Positions 45,727 to 54,243 of a stretch of DNA of 64,000 nucleotides are shown here, piece by piece; positions within the stretch are counted from its first letter, which is position 1, and every line of letters starts with the position of its first letter. The DNA comes from Porphyrobacter sp. (GTDB taxonomy: Bacteria; Pseudomonadota; Alphaproteobacteria; Sphingomonadales; Sphingomonadaceae), in assembly GCA_016125555.1 (NCBI GenBank), contig WGLN01000004.1:124001-188000 (forward strand), given 5' to 3'. The notes beneath the pieces are model-generated. The model searched no databases, had not been told where the DNA came from, and saw only the letters and a program-made list of their open reading frames with translations. The translations under genes were made by a program, and so were the position numbers.

Positions 45727-46527
45727 ATGTCGGAAGTCGAGAACAAAGCTGCTGAAGTGAAGGCTCCGGTCGCCAAGATCGATGCCGCGGCCGAGAAGGC
45801 CTATGCCGATGCCGCCGCGAAGGTCGTCGCCGCGCCCAAGGCCGAGAAGGCGCCTGCCAAGGCAGCGCTGAAGGCCGAGGTCGCGACCAAGGCCGTCGCT
45901 CCTGCCGCGAGGAAGGTCGCGGCCAAGAAGCCTGCGGCAAAGAAGCCCGCTCTCAAGAAGGCTGCGGTCAAGAAGACCGCCGCCCCCAAGCCGAAGAAGG
46001 CGGCTCCCGCGAAGAAGGCGGCTGCCAAGCCCGCCGCAGCGGCCCCCGCCACCAACCCGATCACCAAGCTCAAGGATAGCATCATGGCCACCACCGCCAA
46101 GACCACCGATTTCACCGCCACCGCCAAGGACATGCTGGCCGACGTCCAGACCCGCGCCAAGACCGCCTATGCCAAGACCGCCGAACTGGCGGGCGAAGCC
46201 GGCGAATTCGGCAAGGCCAACGTCGATGCCATGGTCGAAAGCGGCAAGATCTTCTTCGCCGGCGCTCAGGAAATCGTCCGCACCGACCTCGAAACCGGCA
46301 AGACCGTGATCGAGACCGTCACCGAAGACGCCAAGAAGGTCGCCGCGGTGAAGTCGCCGACCGAGCTGATGCAGCTCCAGGGCGAAATCGCCCGTCGCAA
46401 CTTCGATGCGCTGGTCGCCTTCGGCTCGAAGCGCACCGAAGCCTGGGTGAAGCTCTACAATGATGCCTTCGCCCCGATCTCGAACCGCGTGAGCGTTGCG
46501 GCCGAGAAGATCACCAAGGCGGCGTAA
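45727..46527 (+). CDS. Phasin with Ala/Lys-rich N-terminal extension
   Basis: A 266-residue granule-associated protein. Residues about 1-110 are very rich in Ala, Lys and Pro (repeated AAKK, KKA units), like a histone H1 tail. Residues about 111-266 are the amphipathic helical phasin domain with KDMLADVQTRAKTAYAKTAEL and LQGEIARRNFDALVAFGSKRT. Phasins coat PHA granules; the basic tail may bind DNA or polyanions and so link granules to the nucleoid. The gene follows phaC and has a strong promoter. Confidence 0.92.
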   Translation: MSEVENKAAEVKAPVAKIDAAAEKAYADAAAKVVAAPKAEKAPAKAALKAEVATKAVAPAARKVAAKKPAAKKPALKKAAVKKTAAPKPKKAAPAKKAAAKPAAAAPATNPITKLKDSIMATTAKTTDFTATAKDMLADVQTRAKTAYAKTAELAGEAGEFGKANVDAMVESGKIFFAGAQEIVRTDLETGKTVIETVTEDAKKVAAVKSPTELMQLQGEIARRNFDALVAFGSKRTEAWVKLYNDAFAPISNRVSVAAEKITKAA

Positions 46528-46601
46528 GCCCCTGACAGTTTCTGAGCCGGGCCTCTCCTCTCTCTCCCAATCCCGGTTCACGAAAGCGCGCCGCAAGGCG
46601 C

Positions 46602-46639
46602 CGGGCGGTCAGACCGATGGTCTGGCCGCCCGTTTCTTT
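46602..46639 (+). terminator. Rho-independent terminator after the phasin gene
   Basis: A 14-bp stem, CGGGCGGTCAGACC / GGTCTGGCCGCCCG with one G-U-type pair, a three-base loop and TTTCTTT. It lies about 75 bases after the phasin stop. Confidence 0.85.
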
Positions 46640-46698
46640 GGCCGCTCGGGCGCAGCAAGCGCTTGCACACGCCCGAGCGAATCCCATAATGGAGGTTC

Positions 46699-47103
46699 AT
46701 GCCGAACCGTGACCTTCCCCCGCTGGCGACCAGCGCCCGCCCCTGCGCGGCGCGGGCCCTGCCCGTGCGCGCCGCCGACGAGGGGGACGGCAAGGACGGC
46801 GGCGGCGCCGGACAGGTCGGCATCGCCACCAAGACCCGCGCCAAGCCCAAGAAGCCGAGCCAGTACAAGGTGCTGATGCTCAACGACGATTACACCCCGA
46901 TGGAATTCGTGGTGATGGTCCTCAAGCGCTTCTTCTCGATGGACCTCGAACAGGCAACGCGGGTCATGCTCCACGTCCACCAGCGCGGCGTGGGCGTGTG
47001 CGGGATCTTCACCTACGAGGTGGCCGAGACCAAGGTGAACCAGGTGATGGACTTCGCCCGGCAGAACCAGCACCCGCTGCAATGCACGCTGGAAAAGGCG
47101 TGA
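46699..47103 (+). CDS. clpS: ATP-dependent Clp protease adaptor
   Basis: A 134-residue adaptor that delivers N-degron substrates to ClpAP. The conserved core is [17 protein letters not shown], followed by [24 protein letters not shown], with the Asp/Met/His residues for N-end recognition. Residues 1-50 are a long, low-complexity extension. GGAGG is four bases before ATG 46699. clpA is not adjacent. Confidence 0.95.
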   Translation: MPNRDLPPLATSARPCAARALPVRAADEGDGKDGGGAGQVGIATKTRAKPKKPSQYKVLMLNDDYTPMEFVVMVLKRFFSMDLEQATRVMLHVHQRGVGVCGIFTYEVAETKVNQVMDFARQNQHPLQCTLEKA

Positions 47104-47116
47104 TGCGGCGCGCCTG

Positions 47117-47623
47117 ATGCGCCAGCCCCACCATCCCGCGCCCGACCCGGCAGGACCGGGGCAGGAAAGCGTCTGGGACTATCCGCGCCCGGCCATCGCC
47201 GAGCCGACATCCCGCCACATCCTGATCCGCCACCGCGGCATCGTGCTGGCCGACACCCGCGCCGCATGGCGCACGCTCGAAACCTCGCACCCGCCCACCT
47301 ATTACATCCCGCAAGCCGACATCGCGATGGAACACCTGTCGCCCAATCCGGCGCGCAGCTTGTGCGAATGGAAGGGGCAGGCGGTCTACTGGGACGTCGC
47401 GCTCGGCGCTGACCACATCGCGCAGGCGGGCTGGTCCTACCCTGACCCCACCCCGGCCTTTGCCGGGATTAGGGACCACATCGCCTTCTATGCCGCCCCC
47501 TTCGAGGCGGTGCTGGTGGACGGCGAACAGGTGACGCCCCAGCCCGGCGGCTTCTACGGCGGTTGGATCACATCGCGCGAGACGGGGCCGTTCAAGGGCG
47601 TGCCGCGCAGCCGCTTCTGGTAG
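47117..47623 (+). CDS. DUF427 domain protein
   Basis: A 168-residue protein of the DUF427 family. The single domain shows VWDYPRPA near its start, HPPTYYIPQADI, CEWKGQAVYWDV and GGFYGGWIT, all characteristic. Function unknown. It starts 13 bases after clpS, so it may share its transcript. Confidence 0.88.
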   Translation: MRQPHHPAPDPAGPGQESVWDYPRPAIAEPTSRHILIRHRGIVLADTRAAWRTLETSHPPTYYIPQADIAMEHLSPNPARSLCEWKGQAVYWDVALGADHIAQAGWSYPDPTPAFAGIRDHIAFYAAPFEAVLVDGEQVTPQPGGFYGGWITSRETGPFKGVPRSRFW

Positions 47624-47711
47624 GCGCCCCCGCCAATTCGGGCATGACGCGCGGGACTTTGGCCGCTAGGGCAGCGGCGGAAAGGCGACGCGGAGCAATC
47701 GGGACTCACGG

Positions 47712-48953
47712 GTGAGCAGCATTCTACCCAGCATCGACCGCTATATCTTCCGGCTGGTGATCGTGCCGATGCTGGGGGTGTTCGCGCTCGCCGCGAGCCT
47801 GCTGATGCTCGACAAGATGCTGCGCCTGTTCGATTTCGTCGCGGTCCAGGGCGGGCCGGTGGGGGTGGTGTTCAAGATGCTGGGCGCGCTGATCCCCGAA
47901 TATGCGAGCCTCGCGATTCCCTTGGGACTGCTGCTCGGCGTGCTGCTCGCCTTCAGGAAACTCGCCACCTCCTCCGAACTCGACACGATGCGCGCGGTGG
48001 GCCTGTCCTACAACCGCCTGCTGCGCGTGCCCTACCTGATCGCGCTGGTGCTGGTGGCGGTCAATGTTGCGCTGGTGTTCTACATCCAGCCGGTCAGCCG
48101 CTACTACTACGAGCAGCTGGACTATGAACTGCGCTCGGGCGCGCTCGGGGCCTCGATCAAGGTCGGTGAATTCACCACGCTGGCCGATCGCATGGCCTTG
48201 CGCATCGAGGCCAGCGAGGACGAGGGGCGCAAGCTGATGGGGATCTTCGCCCGCGTCGCCAACAAGCAGGGACAGGTGCTGTCGATCTCCGCGCGCGAGG
48301 GCGCCTTTCTCGCGACGCGCGACAATCCGGACACGATCATCCTGCGCCTGACCGAAGGCACGATCATCCAGGACACCGGCACCAAGGGGCAGACCCCGCG
48401 GGTGCTCAGCTTCAGCCGCCACGACCTGCCGATCGACCTGCCCGCGGTCGAGGCCTTCCGCGCGCGCGGCGATGCGACGCGCGAATACATCCTGCCCGAG
48501 CTGCTGCGGATCGGGTGGAGCGACAAGACCGCCCCGCGCGAGCGCGACGCGAGCGTCGCCAGCTTCAACTTCCGGCTGGTCGAAATCCTGATGATGTTCC
48601 TGATGCCGTTGCTGGGGGTGGCGCTGGCGATCCCGCCCAAGCGCTCGACCAGCGCGCTCGGCGTGTTCGTCTCGATCGTGATGGTGGTCGCCTATCACAA
48701 GGTCAACGAATACGGACAGGACGTCGCCTCGCTCGGCAGGCTCGACCCGATCCTCGCGCTGTGGGTGCCCTTCGCGCTGTTCGCGGCGCTGATCGTGTGG
48801 ATGTACTGGCGCGTCGCCTATGTGCCCGGCGGGCAGGCGATCGGCGCGCTCGAGACGGTGTTCGCGAAGCTCGCCAAGCGGCTCGGCAAGCTGTTCCGGC
48901 GACAGCGACCGCGCGGCCACCCGGCCCCCTCCGATCTCGCGCCCGCGGAATAG
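47712..48953 (+). CDS. lptF: LPS export permease LptF
   Basis: A 413-residue inner-membrane subunit of the Lpt ABC exporter, which moves lipopolysaccharide toward the outer membrane. Three N-terminal helices (SIDRYIFRLVIVPMLGVFAL, LLLGVLLAFRKLATSSELD), a periplasmic domain and three C-terminal helices match the family. Partner LptG follows 7 bases after. Start GTG 47712 chosen as it precedes the SxxDRYIF sequence. Confidence 0.93.
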   Translation: MSSILPSIDRYIFRLVIVPMLGVFALAASLLMLDKMLRLFDFVAVQGGPVGVVFKMLGALIPEYASLAIPLGLLLGVLLAFRKLATSSELDTMRAVGLSYNRLLRVPYLIALVLVAVNVALVFYIQPVSRYYYEQLDYELRSGALGASIKVGEFTTLADRMALRIEASEDEGRKLMGIFARVANKQGQVLSISAREGAFLATRDNPDTIILRLTEGTIIQDTGTKGQTPRVLSFSRHDLPIDLPAVEAFRARGDATREYILPELLRIGWSDKTAPRERDASVASFNFRLVEILMMFLMPLLGVALAIPPKRSTSALGVFVSIVMVVAYHKVNEYGQDVASLGRLDPILALWVPFALFAALIVWMYWRVAYVPGGQAIGALETVFAKLAKRLGKLFRRQRPRGHPAPSDLAPAE

Positions 48954-48960
48954 GTCCACG

Positions 48961-50070
48961 ATGCAGTTCGATTTCTTCCCCTCGCGCACGCTGACGCTCT
49001 ACCTCGCGAAGATGTTCGTGGTGCGCATCCTCGCGGTGCTGGTGATGCTGGTGCTGGTGCTGCTGGCGCTCGACCTGCTCGCGGAGACGGGGGCGATCCT
49101 CGCCGCGCCCGGCAACGGGCAGGCGCAGATCCTCGAATATGCGAGCTTGCGCGCGCCGCAGCTTGCCTCGCGCTTCCTGCCCTATTCGGTGCTGCTGGCG
49201 ACACTCATCACGCTGGTCACGCTCAACCAGAACAGCGAGGTGGTGGCGATGAAGGCCGCCGGGCTATCCGCCCACCAGGTGCTTGCCCCGCTGCTGCTCA
49301 CCGCCGCGCTGGTGGCGGTGGTGAGCTTCGGCTTCAACGAGCGGATCGTGACCCGCGCCAATGCCACCCTGACGGCGTGGGAGGCGGCCGATTACGGCCC
49401 CCTGCCCAGGATCGAGCCCGGCGCCGGCACGGTCCGATCCAATCTCTATCTCACCGACGGGCAGAACATCCTCTCCGCCGCGACGCTGTCCGGGCGCGGC
49501 AAGGACATCGTGATGACCGGCGTGACCTGGTACGAGCGCGCGCCTTCGGGCATCATCCGCGAGCAGGTGCGCAGCCCGCGCGCCACCTTCGCCGCGCCCG
49601 GCTGGCGGCTCGAGAACGCGGTGCGCTTTGACGTGGCGAGCGCCACCACCGAGAAACTGCCGGCGATGGTGGTCGGCAAGGACCTCGACCCGGCGCGGAT
49701 CGACCTGCAGGCGACCGATCCGGATTCGCAGAGCTTCTGGCAATTGTCCGACACGATCGACGCCTTTGCGGCCGCGGGCCGGCGCACCGAGGAGATGCGC
49801 GCCAAGTGGTGGCACCGCCTCTCCGGCCCCCTGTCCGCGCTGCTGATGCCGCTGCTGGGTTCGATCGCCGCCTTCGGCCTCGCGCGTTCGGGCCAGCTGT
49901 TCGTGCGCGCGATCATCGGCATGGCGCTCGGCTTTGCCTATTTCGTGGTCGACAATGCCGCGCTGGCGATGGGGTCTTTCGGTGGCTACCCGCCGCTGCT
50001 CGCCGCCTGGGCGCCGTTCTTCCTGTTCCTGCTGTTGGGCGAGACGGTGCTGATCCGGACCGAGGAGTGA
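48961..50070 (+). CDS. lptG: LPS export permease LptG
   Basis: A 369-residue partner of LptF with six helices around one periplasmic domain. It opens MQFDFFPSRTLTLYLAKMF and includes NQNSEVVAMKAAGLSAHQVL, a segment that contacts the ATPase LptB. The C-terminal helices contain RLSGPLSALLMPLLGSIAAF. It overlaps the following acetyltransferase gene by four bases. Confidence 0.93.
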   Translation: MQFDFFPSRTLTLYLAKMFVVRILAVLVMLVLVLLALDLLAETGAILAAPGNGQAQILEYASLRAPQLASRFLPYSVLLATLITLVTLNQNSEVVAMKAAGLSAHQVLAPLLLTAALVAVVSFGFNERIVTRANATLTAWEAADYGPLPRIEPGAGTVRSNLYLTDGQNILSAATLSGRGKDIVMTGVTWYERAPSGIIREQVRSPRATFAAPGWRLENAVRFDVASATTEKLPAMVVGKDLDPARIDLQATDPDSQSFWQLSDTIDAFAAAGRRTEEMRAKWWHRLSGPLSALLMPLLGSIAAFGLARSGQLFVRAIIGMALGFAYFVVDNAALAMGSFGGYPPLLAAWAPFFLFLLLGETVLIRTEE

Positions 50071-50582
50071 GCGGCGCGGACTGGTCGCTCCGCCTCGCGC
50101 GGGCCGAGGATGCCGCGGCGCTGCCCGGGATCGAGCGCGCGGCGGCGGTCGCCTTTGCCGGGGAGCCTTCGGTCGATCCCTTGCGCACGCGCTCGGAGGC
50201 CGATTACGCCCGCCTGATCCGCCGCGGCCATTGCCTCGTCGCGCATGTCGGAGAGCGGCCTGCGGGCTTCCTCGCCGCCGAGCCCTTCGGGCGCGAGCTC
50301 CACATCTGGGAGATGGACGTCCTGCCCGCCTTCCAGCGCCGCGGCATCGGCGCGGGACTGGTGCGCGCCGCACAGATCGATGCGCGCAACACCGGCTTTC
50401 GCGCGCTGACGCTCACGACCTTTCGCGACCTCGCGTGGAACGGCCCCTTCTACGAACGGCTCGGCTTCGAGGAAGTCACCGCCCTCGACGCCCACCCGCG
50501 GCTGGCGGGAGAACTGGCGAACGAGGTCGACGACGGAATGCCCGCCGACCGCCGCTGCGCGATGATCCGGTTTCTGGACTGA
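50067..50582 (+). CDS. GNAT-family N-acetyltransferase
   Basis: A 171-residue acetyltransferase. The acetyl-CoA-binding motif is PAFQRRGIGAGLVRAAQ (Q/RxxGxG/A) with a preceding LHIWEMDVLP strand; NGPFYERLGFEEV near the end is typical. Start GTG 50067 overlaps the lptG stop (GTGA), so it is cotranslated. Substrate unknown. Confidence 0.88.
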   Translation: MSGADWSLRLARAEDAAALPGIERAAAVAFAGEPSVDPLRTRSEADYARLIRRGHCLVAHVGERPAGFLAAEPFGRELHIWEMDVLPAFQRRGIGAGLVRAAQIDARNTGFRALTLTTFRDLAWNGPFYERLGFEEVTALDAHPRLAGELANEVDDGMPADRRCAMIRFLD

Positions 50583-50594
50583 GGCTGCGGGCGC

Positions 50595-51683
50595 TTACGC
50601 GCGCCTGCCCATCGTGCTCTTGGCGATCCGCGCCACCAGCACCAGCATCCCCGGATGGTTCGCGCCCTCGTAGGTCGAGCCGACCCCCAGCTCGCGGGCA
50701 AGCCGCCGGTGGGCTTCGGGCAGGTCGTGATAGGGCATCGAGGGCATCAGGTGGTGCAGCGCGTGATAGCGCAGCCCGACCGGCGCCCAGATCTCGGCGA
50801 CGAGGCCCGGCGGGGGCACGTTGACGCTGTCGAGAAACTGCGCGGTCACCGTCATCGCCTCGCCCTCGTTCTCCCACAGGTGCGCGACCAGCGTGCGCAG
50901 CTGGTTGAGCACCGCGGCGAGCGAGAGGATCGCCAGCGCGGTCGCCAGCGGCTCCCAGCCGAACACGAACACCGAGGCGATCAGCGCGATGGCCCACAGG
51001 CTCGCCCCCGCCTCCTGCCAGCGCACCCGGCCGGCGAATTCGCCCTCGGGCGCGCGGCGGCGGAATTCCGGGTTGATCGAGAGCGAGGAGAACCGCTCCC
51101 ACACGAAAGTGCGCAGCGGCGGCACCAGCAGGCCGAGCGGGTAGAGCACCCCGAAGCGCAGGATCAACGCCACCGGCAGCAGCATCGCGACGGCCACGAA
51201 CAGCGGCAGGCTCCACGGCTTCATCAGCGCCAGCGGCAGGTATTCGGGGTCCTCCACCGTGCCGTATTGCGTGCGCTTGTGGTGGATGACGTGGACGCCC
51301 TCGTACATGAAGGAGGGCGTCAGCATCGGGATGCCGACCATCAGGTTCCACGCGGTGCGGAAACCCGGCAGCGCGTCGCGGTGGATGTGGGTCAGCTCGT
51401 GGATGAACATCAGGGCGCGGTACAGCGCCAGCGCCGCAACCAGCCCCGCGGCAAGCTTCACCGCGACACTCGCCGCGGCGATCGCCACCGCGATCCCGGC
51501 ATAGCCGAGCAGCGCCGAGATCAGCATGTCGGGCCAGTAGACCGACGCCTTCGCCTCCCCCAGCCCCTTCGTCAGGTCGCGCGCGGCGCGCAGCATCGCC
51601 TTGTCGTCCTCGCCCACGAATTGGGCGCGGGTCGCGCGCGGCGCCGCCGGACGGTCGGGGGAAAGGGTCTGGTGCATCGTCAT
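50595..51683 (-). CDS. Membrane fatty-acid desaturase
   Basis: A 362-residue di-iron desaturase with the three histidine clusters HELTHIH, HVIHH and HALHH. Several hydrophobic helices flank these. It introduces a double bond in acyl chains, and so adjusts membrane fluidity; the acyl specificity is not visible. ATG 51683 (MTMHQTLS) is preferred over an upstream TTG. Convergent with the GNAT gene (12-base gap) and divergent from the next. Confidence 0.9.
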   Translation of the reverse strand: MTMHQTLSPDRPAAPRATRAQFVGEDDKAMLRAARDLTKGLGEAKASVYWPDMLISALLGYAGIAVAIAAASVAVKLAAGLVAALALYRALMFIHELTHIHRDALPGFRTAWNLMVGIPMLTPSFMYEGVHVIHHKRTQYGTVEDPEYLPLALMKPWSLPLFVAVAMLLPVALILRFGVLYPLGLLVPPLRTFVWERFSSLSINPEFRRRAPEGEFAGRVRWQEAGASLWAIALIASVFVFGWEPLATALAILSLAAVLNQLRTLVAHLWENEGEAMTVTAQFLDSVNVPPPGLVAEIWAPVGLRYHALHHLMPSMPYHDLPEAHRRLARELGVGSTYEGANHPGMLVLVARIAKSTMGRRA

Positions 51684-51828
51684 GTCTGGCAATTTCCTGC
51701 GGTCCGCCCTACCCCAAATCCGGGGTCAAGCCAAACCGGTCCTGTCGTTCAATGTGATCGATGGCTTGCGCCAATGGCGCGGGCGCGACACAGACGCCTT
51801 GACGCAAAACAAATACGGGGCAGCACGC

Positions 51829-53004
51829 GTGTCAGATGCCATCACCACCCGGTCCGAGATAAGTATCGAGCCCGTCACCGACAAGCGCGGACGCGCGGCC
51901 TTCGTCGACCTCGGGCGGGCCTTTTCCGACCGGCTCGAACATTTCGTGCCGCAGATCCGTTCCGAACAGCTCGAACTGGTCGATCCGGGCAAGAACCCCT
52001 TCTTCGGCCACGGGCGCGCGCAGCTGTTCATCGCCAAGGCCGGCGATCGTCCGGTCGGGCGCATCTCGGCGCATATCGACGAACTCGCGCTCGCCATGCC
52101 GGCCGAACAGGGCTTCGGCCCCGGGGTGGGCATGTTCGGCTATTTCGACGCCGAGAACGAGGGCGTCGCCCATGCGCTGCTCGCCGCGGCGGAAGCCTGG
52201 CTGGCGGGCGAGGGCATGGCCCGGGTGCTCGGCCCGATCTCGCTGTCGATCTGGGAGGAGCCGGGCCTGCTGGTCAAGGGCCAGGACCACGCGCCGACGA
52301 TCATGATGGGCCACCATCCCGCGCATTACGCCGCGTGGATCGAAAGCGCGGGCTACGCGCCGGCCAAGCGCCTGCTCACCTACGAACTCGACATCAGCCA
52401 CGAATTCCCCCCGCTGGTGCGGCGGATCGTGCAATCGGGCGAGCGCAACGCGCGCATCAATGTCCGCCGCGTCGACAAGAACCGCTGGGACGAGGAGGTC
52501 GCGATCATCCTGTCGATCCTCAACGACGCGTGGTCGGACAACTGGGGCTTCGTGCCCTTCACCCCCGAAGAGGTCGCCTATGCGGGCAAGAAGCTGCGCC
52601 CGATCATCTTCGAGGAACTGAACATGATCGCCGAGGTCGAGGGGCGCCCGGTCGCCTTCATGCTGACCTTCCCCGACGTCAACGACGCGCTGGCGCAGAT
52701 CAGGGGCAGGCTGTTCCCGTTCGGCTGGATCCACATGCTGCGCTGGCTCAAGCGTCCGCGCCCGCGGACCATGCGGGTGCCGCTGATGGGGGTGCTCAAG
52801 GAACTGCACAATTCGCGCCTCGCCAGCCAGCTCGCCTTCATGATGATCAGCAAGATCCGCGAGGAGGCGCACGGCACCTTCGGCGCAACCCGCGGCGAGA
52901 TCGGCTGGATTCTCGAGGACAACCAGGGAATGGTCGCGATCGCCGACACCATCGAAAGCCGGATCAACCGCGAATACGTGATCTACGCCAAGGCGCTTGG
53001 CTGA
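51829..53004 (+). CDS. GNAT-fold protein, YghO-like
   Basis: A 391-residue protein with two GNAT-like halves. Segments RLEHFVPQIRSEQLELV, FFGHGRAQLFIAKAGDRPVGRISAH and FGYFDAENEGVAHALL resemble proteins loosely annotated as YghO or dATP pyrophosphohydrolase. Their activity is unproven. The likely start is GTG 51829 (VSDAITTRSE), since no ATG gives a full N-terminus. It is divergent from the desaturase gene, and a strong hairpin follows. Confidence 0.78.
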   Translation: MSDAITTRSEISIEPVTDKRGRAAFVDLGRAFSDRLEHFVPQIRSEQLELVDPGKNPFFGHGRAQLFIAKAGDRPVGRISAHIDELALAMPAEQGFGPGVGMFGYFDAENEGVAHALLAAAEAWLAGEGMARVLGPISLSIWEEPGLLVKGQDHAPTIMMGHHPAHYAAWIESAGYAPAKRLLTYELDISHEFPPLVRRIVQSGERNARINVRRVDKNRWDEEVAIILSILNDAWSDNWGFVPFTPEEVAYAGKKLRPIIFEELNMIAEVEGRPVAFMLTFPDVNDALAQIRGRLFPFGWIHMLRWLKRPRPRTMRVPLMGVLKELHNSRLASQLAFMMISKIREEAHGTFGATRGEIGWILEDNQGMVAIADTIESRINREYVIYAKALG

Positions 53005-53054
53005 CCCGGTGAGGCTCGGCGCGCGGACTGCGCCGCCGGGAGTGACTGCCGAAG

Positions 53055-53089
53055 AAAAAAGCCCTCCGCTCGCTGGAGCGGAGGGCTTT
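53055..53089. terminator. Terminator hairpin, perfect 11-bp stem
   Basis: GCCCTCCGCTC (53061-53071), a four-base loop, then GAGCGGAGGGC (53076-53086). The flanks are AAAAAA and TTT, so it can act in both directions. It lies about 50 bases after the YghO-like stop. Confidence 0.85.
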
Positions 53090-53099
53090 CGGGATCGTA

Positions 53100-53137
53100 T
53101 CACTGCCGCTTGGACGGGAGGGGGGTCTCGGCAGTGA
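53100..53137. other. Second hairpin in the phyR upstream region (53005-53332)
   Basis: TCACTGCCG (53100-53108) pairs with CGGCAGTGA (53129-53137) around a purine-rich loop. It follows the terminator and could be part of the phyR leader or a small RNA. The 328-base region upstream of phyR otherwise holds no gene; an A6T5 tract at about 53185 is present. No EcfG-type promoter (GGAAC-N16/17-CGTT) was found before phyR. Confidence 0.4.
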
Positions 53138-53332
53138 CAGAGCCTAAATGAGCATCCCCGGGGTCGGTTCCCGGCTCCCGAAAAAATTTTTGCACCACCT
53201 GTTGCGCGGCGCGCAGCGACCCACGGGACGCGGCGATTTCCCCCGTCACCACAACAGGCGACGCGGCGCGTGCGAACCGCTATCCATCGCGAATCGCCTC
53301 GTAAGTTCCCCTGCCAGCGGAGCCCGCCGTCC

Positions 53333-54127
53333 ATGTCTCTCGGAAACCAGATCGCCGCGCACCTGCCTTACCTGAGGCGCTATGCCCGCGCGCTCACCGG
53401 ATCGCAGAACGCGGGCGATGCCTTCGTGCGCGAGATGCTCGAGGCGGTGCTCGCCGACCCCGGCCTGATGGCCTCGCTCGAGGGCGGGCGGGTGCCGCTC
53501 TACCGGGTGTTCAGCAAGGTGTGGTCGAGCGCGCAGCCGGGCAGCGCCTTTTCGGGCGCCGCCGCGGGCGAACACGAGAGCGGCGCGCAGCACCGGCTGG
53601 GGGCGATCACCCCGCCGGGCCGCCAGGCGCTGCTGCTCACCACGCTCGAGGACTTCACCATGGCCGAGGCCGCCGCGATCCTCGAACGCGACCTCGCCGA
53701 GGTCGAGGCGCTGGTCGCCGAGGCGGTCGCCGGGATCGAGCGCGAGCAGAAGACCAGCGTGCTGGTGATCGAGGACGAGCCGCTGATCGCGATGCAGCTC
53801 GAAGACCTCGTCTCTGGGCTCGGCCACAGCATCGCCGGCACCGCCGCGACCCGCACCCAGGCGCGCGAGGTGGTGGCAGGGGCGATGCCGGGGCTGGTGC
53901 TCGCCGACATCCAGCTGGCCGACGGCTCCTCCGGCCTTGATGCGGTCGACGACATCCTCGCGCTGGGCAGCGTGCCGGTGATCTTCATCACCGCCTATCC
54001 CGAACGCCTGCTGACCGGCGACCGGCCCGAGCCGACCTATCTGGTCACCAAGCCGTTCCAGGAAGCGACAGTGCGCGCGGCGATCAGCCAGGCGCTGTTC
54101 TTCCGATCGAGCCGGCCGCTTTCTTGA
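53333..54127 (+). CDS. phyR: General stress response anti-anti-sigma regulator
   Basis: A 264-residue PhyR. The N-terminal EcfG-like sigma mimic (HLPYLRRYARALTGSQNAGDAF, then FTMAEAAAILE) precedes a C-terminal receiver domain with acidic E147/D148, phospho-acceptor D192 (LADIQLADGSSG), T220 and K240 (TKPF). When phosphorylated, it binds NepR and frees EcfG. ATG 53333 (MSLGNQIA) chosen over an upstream in-frame ATG. nepR and ecfG lie 2 kb away across the kinase gene. Confidence 0.94.
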   Translation: MSLGNQIAAHLPYLRRYARALTGSQNAGDAFVREMLEAVLADPGLMASLEGGRVPLYRVFSKVWSSAQPGSAFSGAAAGEHESGAQHRLGAITPPGRQALLLTTLEDFTMAEAAAILERDLAEVEALVAEAVAGIEREQKTSVLVIEDEPLIAMQLEDLVSGLGHSIAGTAATRTQAREVVAGAMPGLVLADIQLADGSSGLDAVDDILALGSVPVIFITAYPERLLTGDRPEPTYLVTKPFQEATVRAAISQALFFRSSRPLS

Positions 54128-54144
54128 GGAGCAGACCTCCCACA

Positions 54145-54205
54145 CCGCCTCCCCACCCGGCCACCATAGCCTGATGGTATCATTGGTGGCCGGGTGGGGA
54201 GGCGG
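54145..54205. repeat. Large inverted repeat between phyR and the kinase gene
   Basis: CCGCCTCCCCACCCGGCC-ACCA (54145-54166) and its exact reverse complement at 54184-54205 form a 22-bp perfect stem with a 17-base loop. Outer AGACC...GGTCT (54133-54137, 54213-54217) extends it. It sits between convergent genes and probably works as a bidirectional terminator, although a T-tract is lacking. Confidence 0.7.
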
Positions 54206-54243
54206 GGCGGGTGGTCTGAGGTTCGCGCCAGCGAACCCGACAA

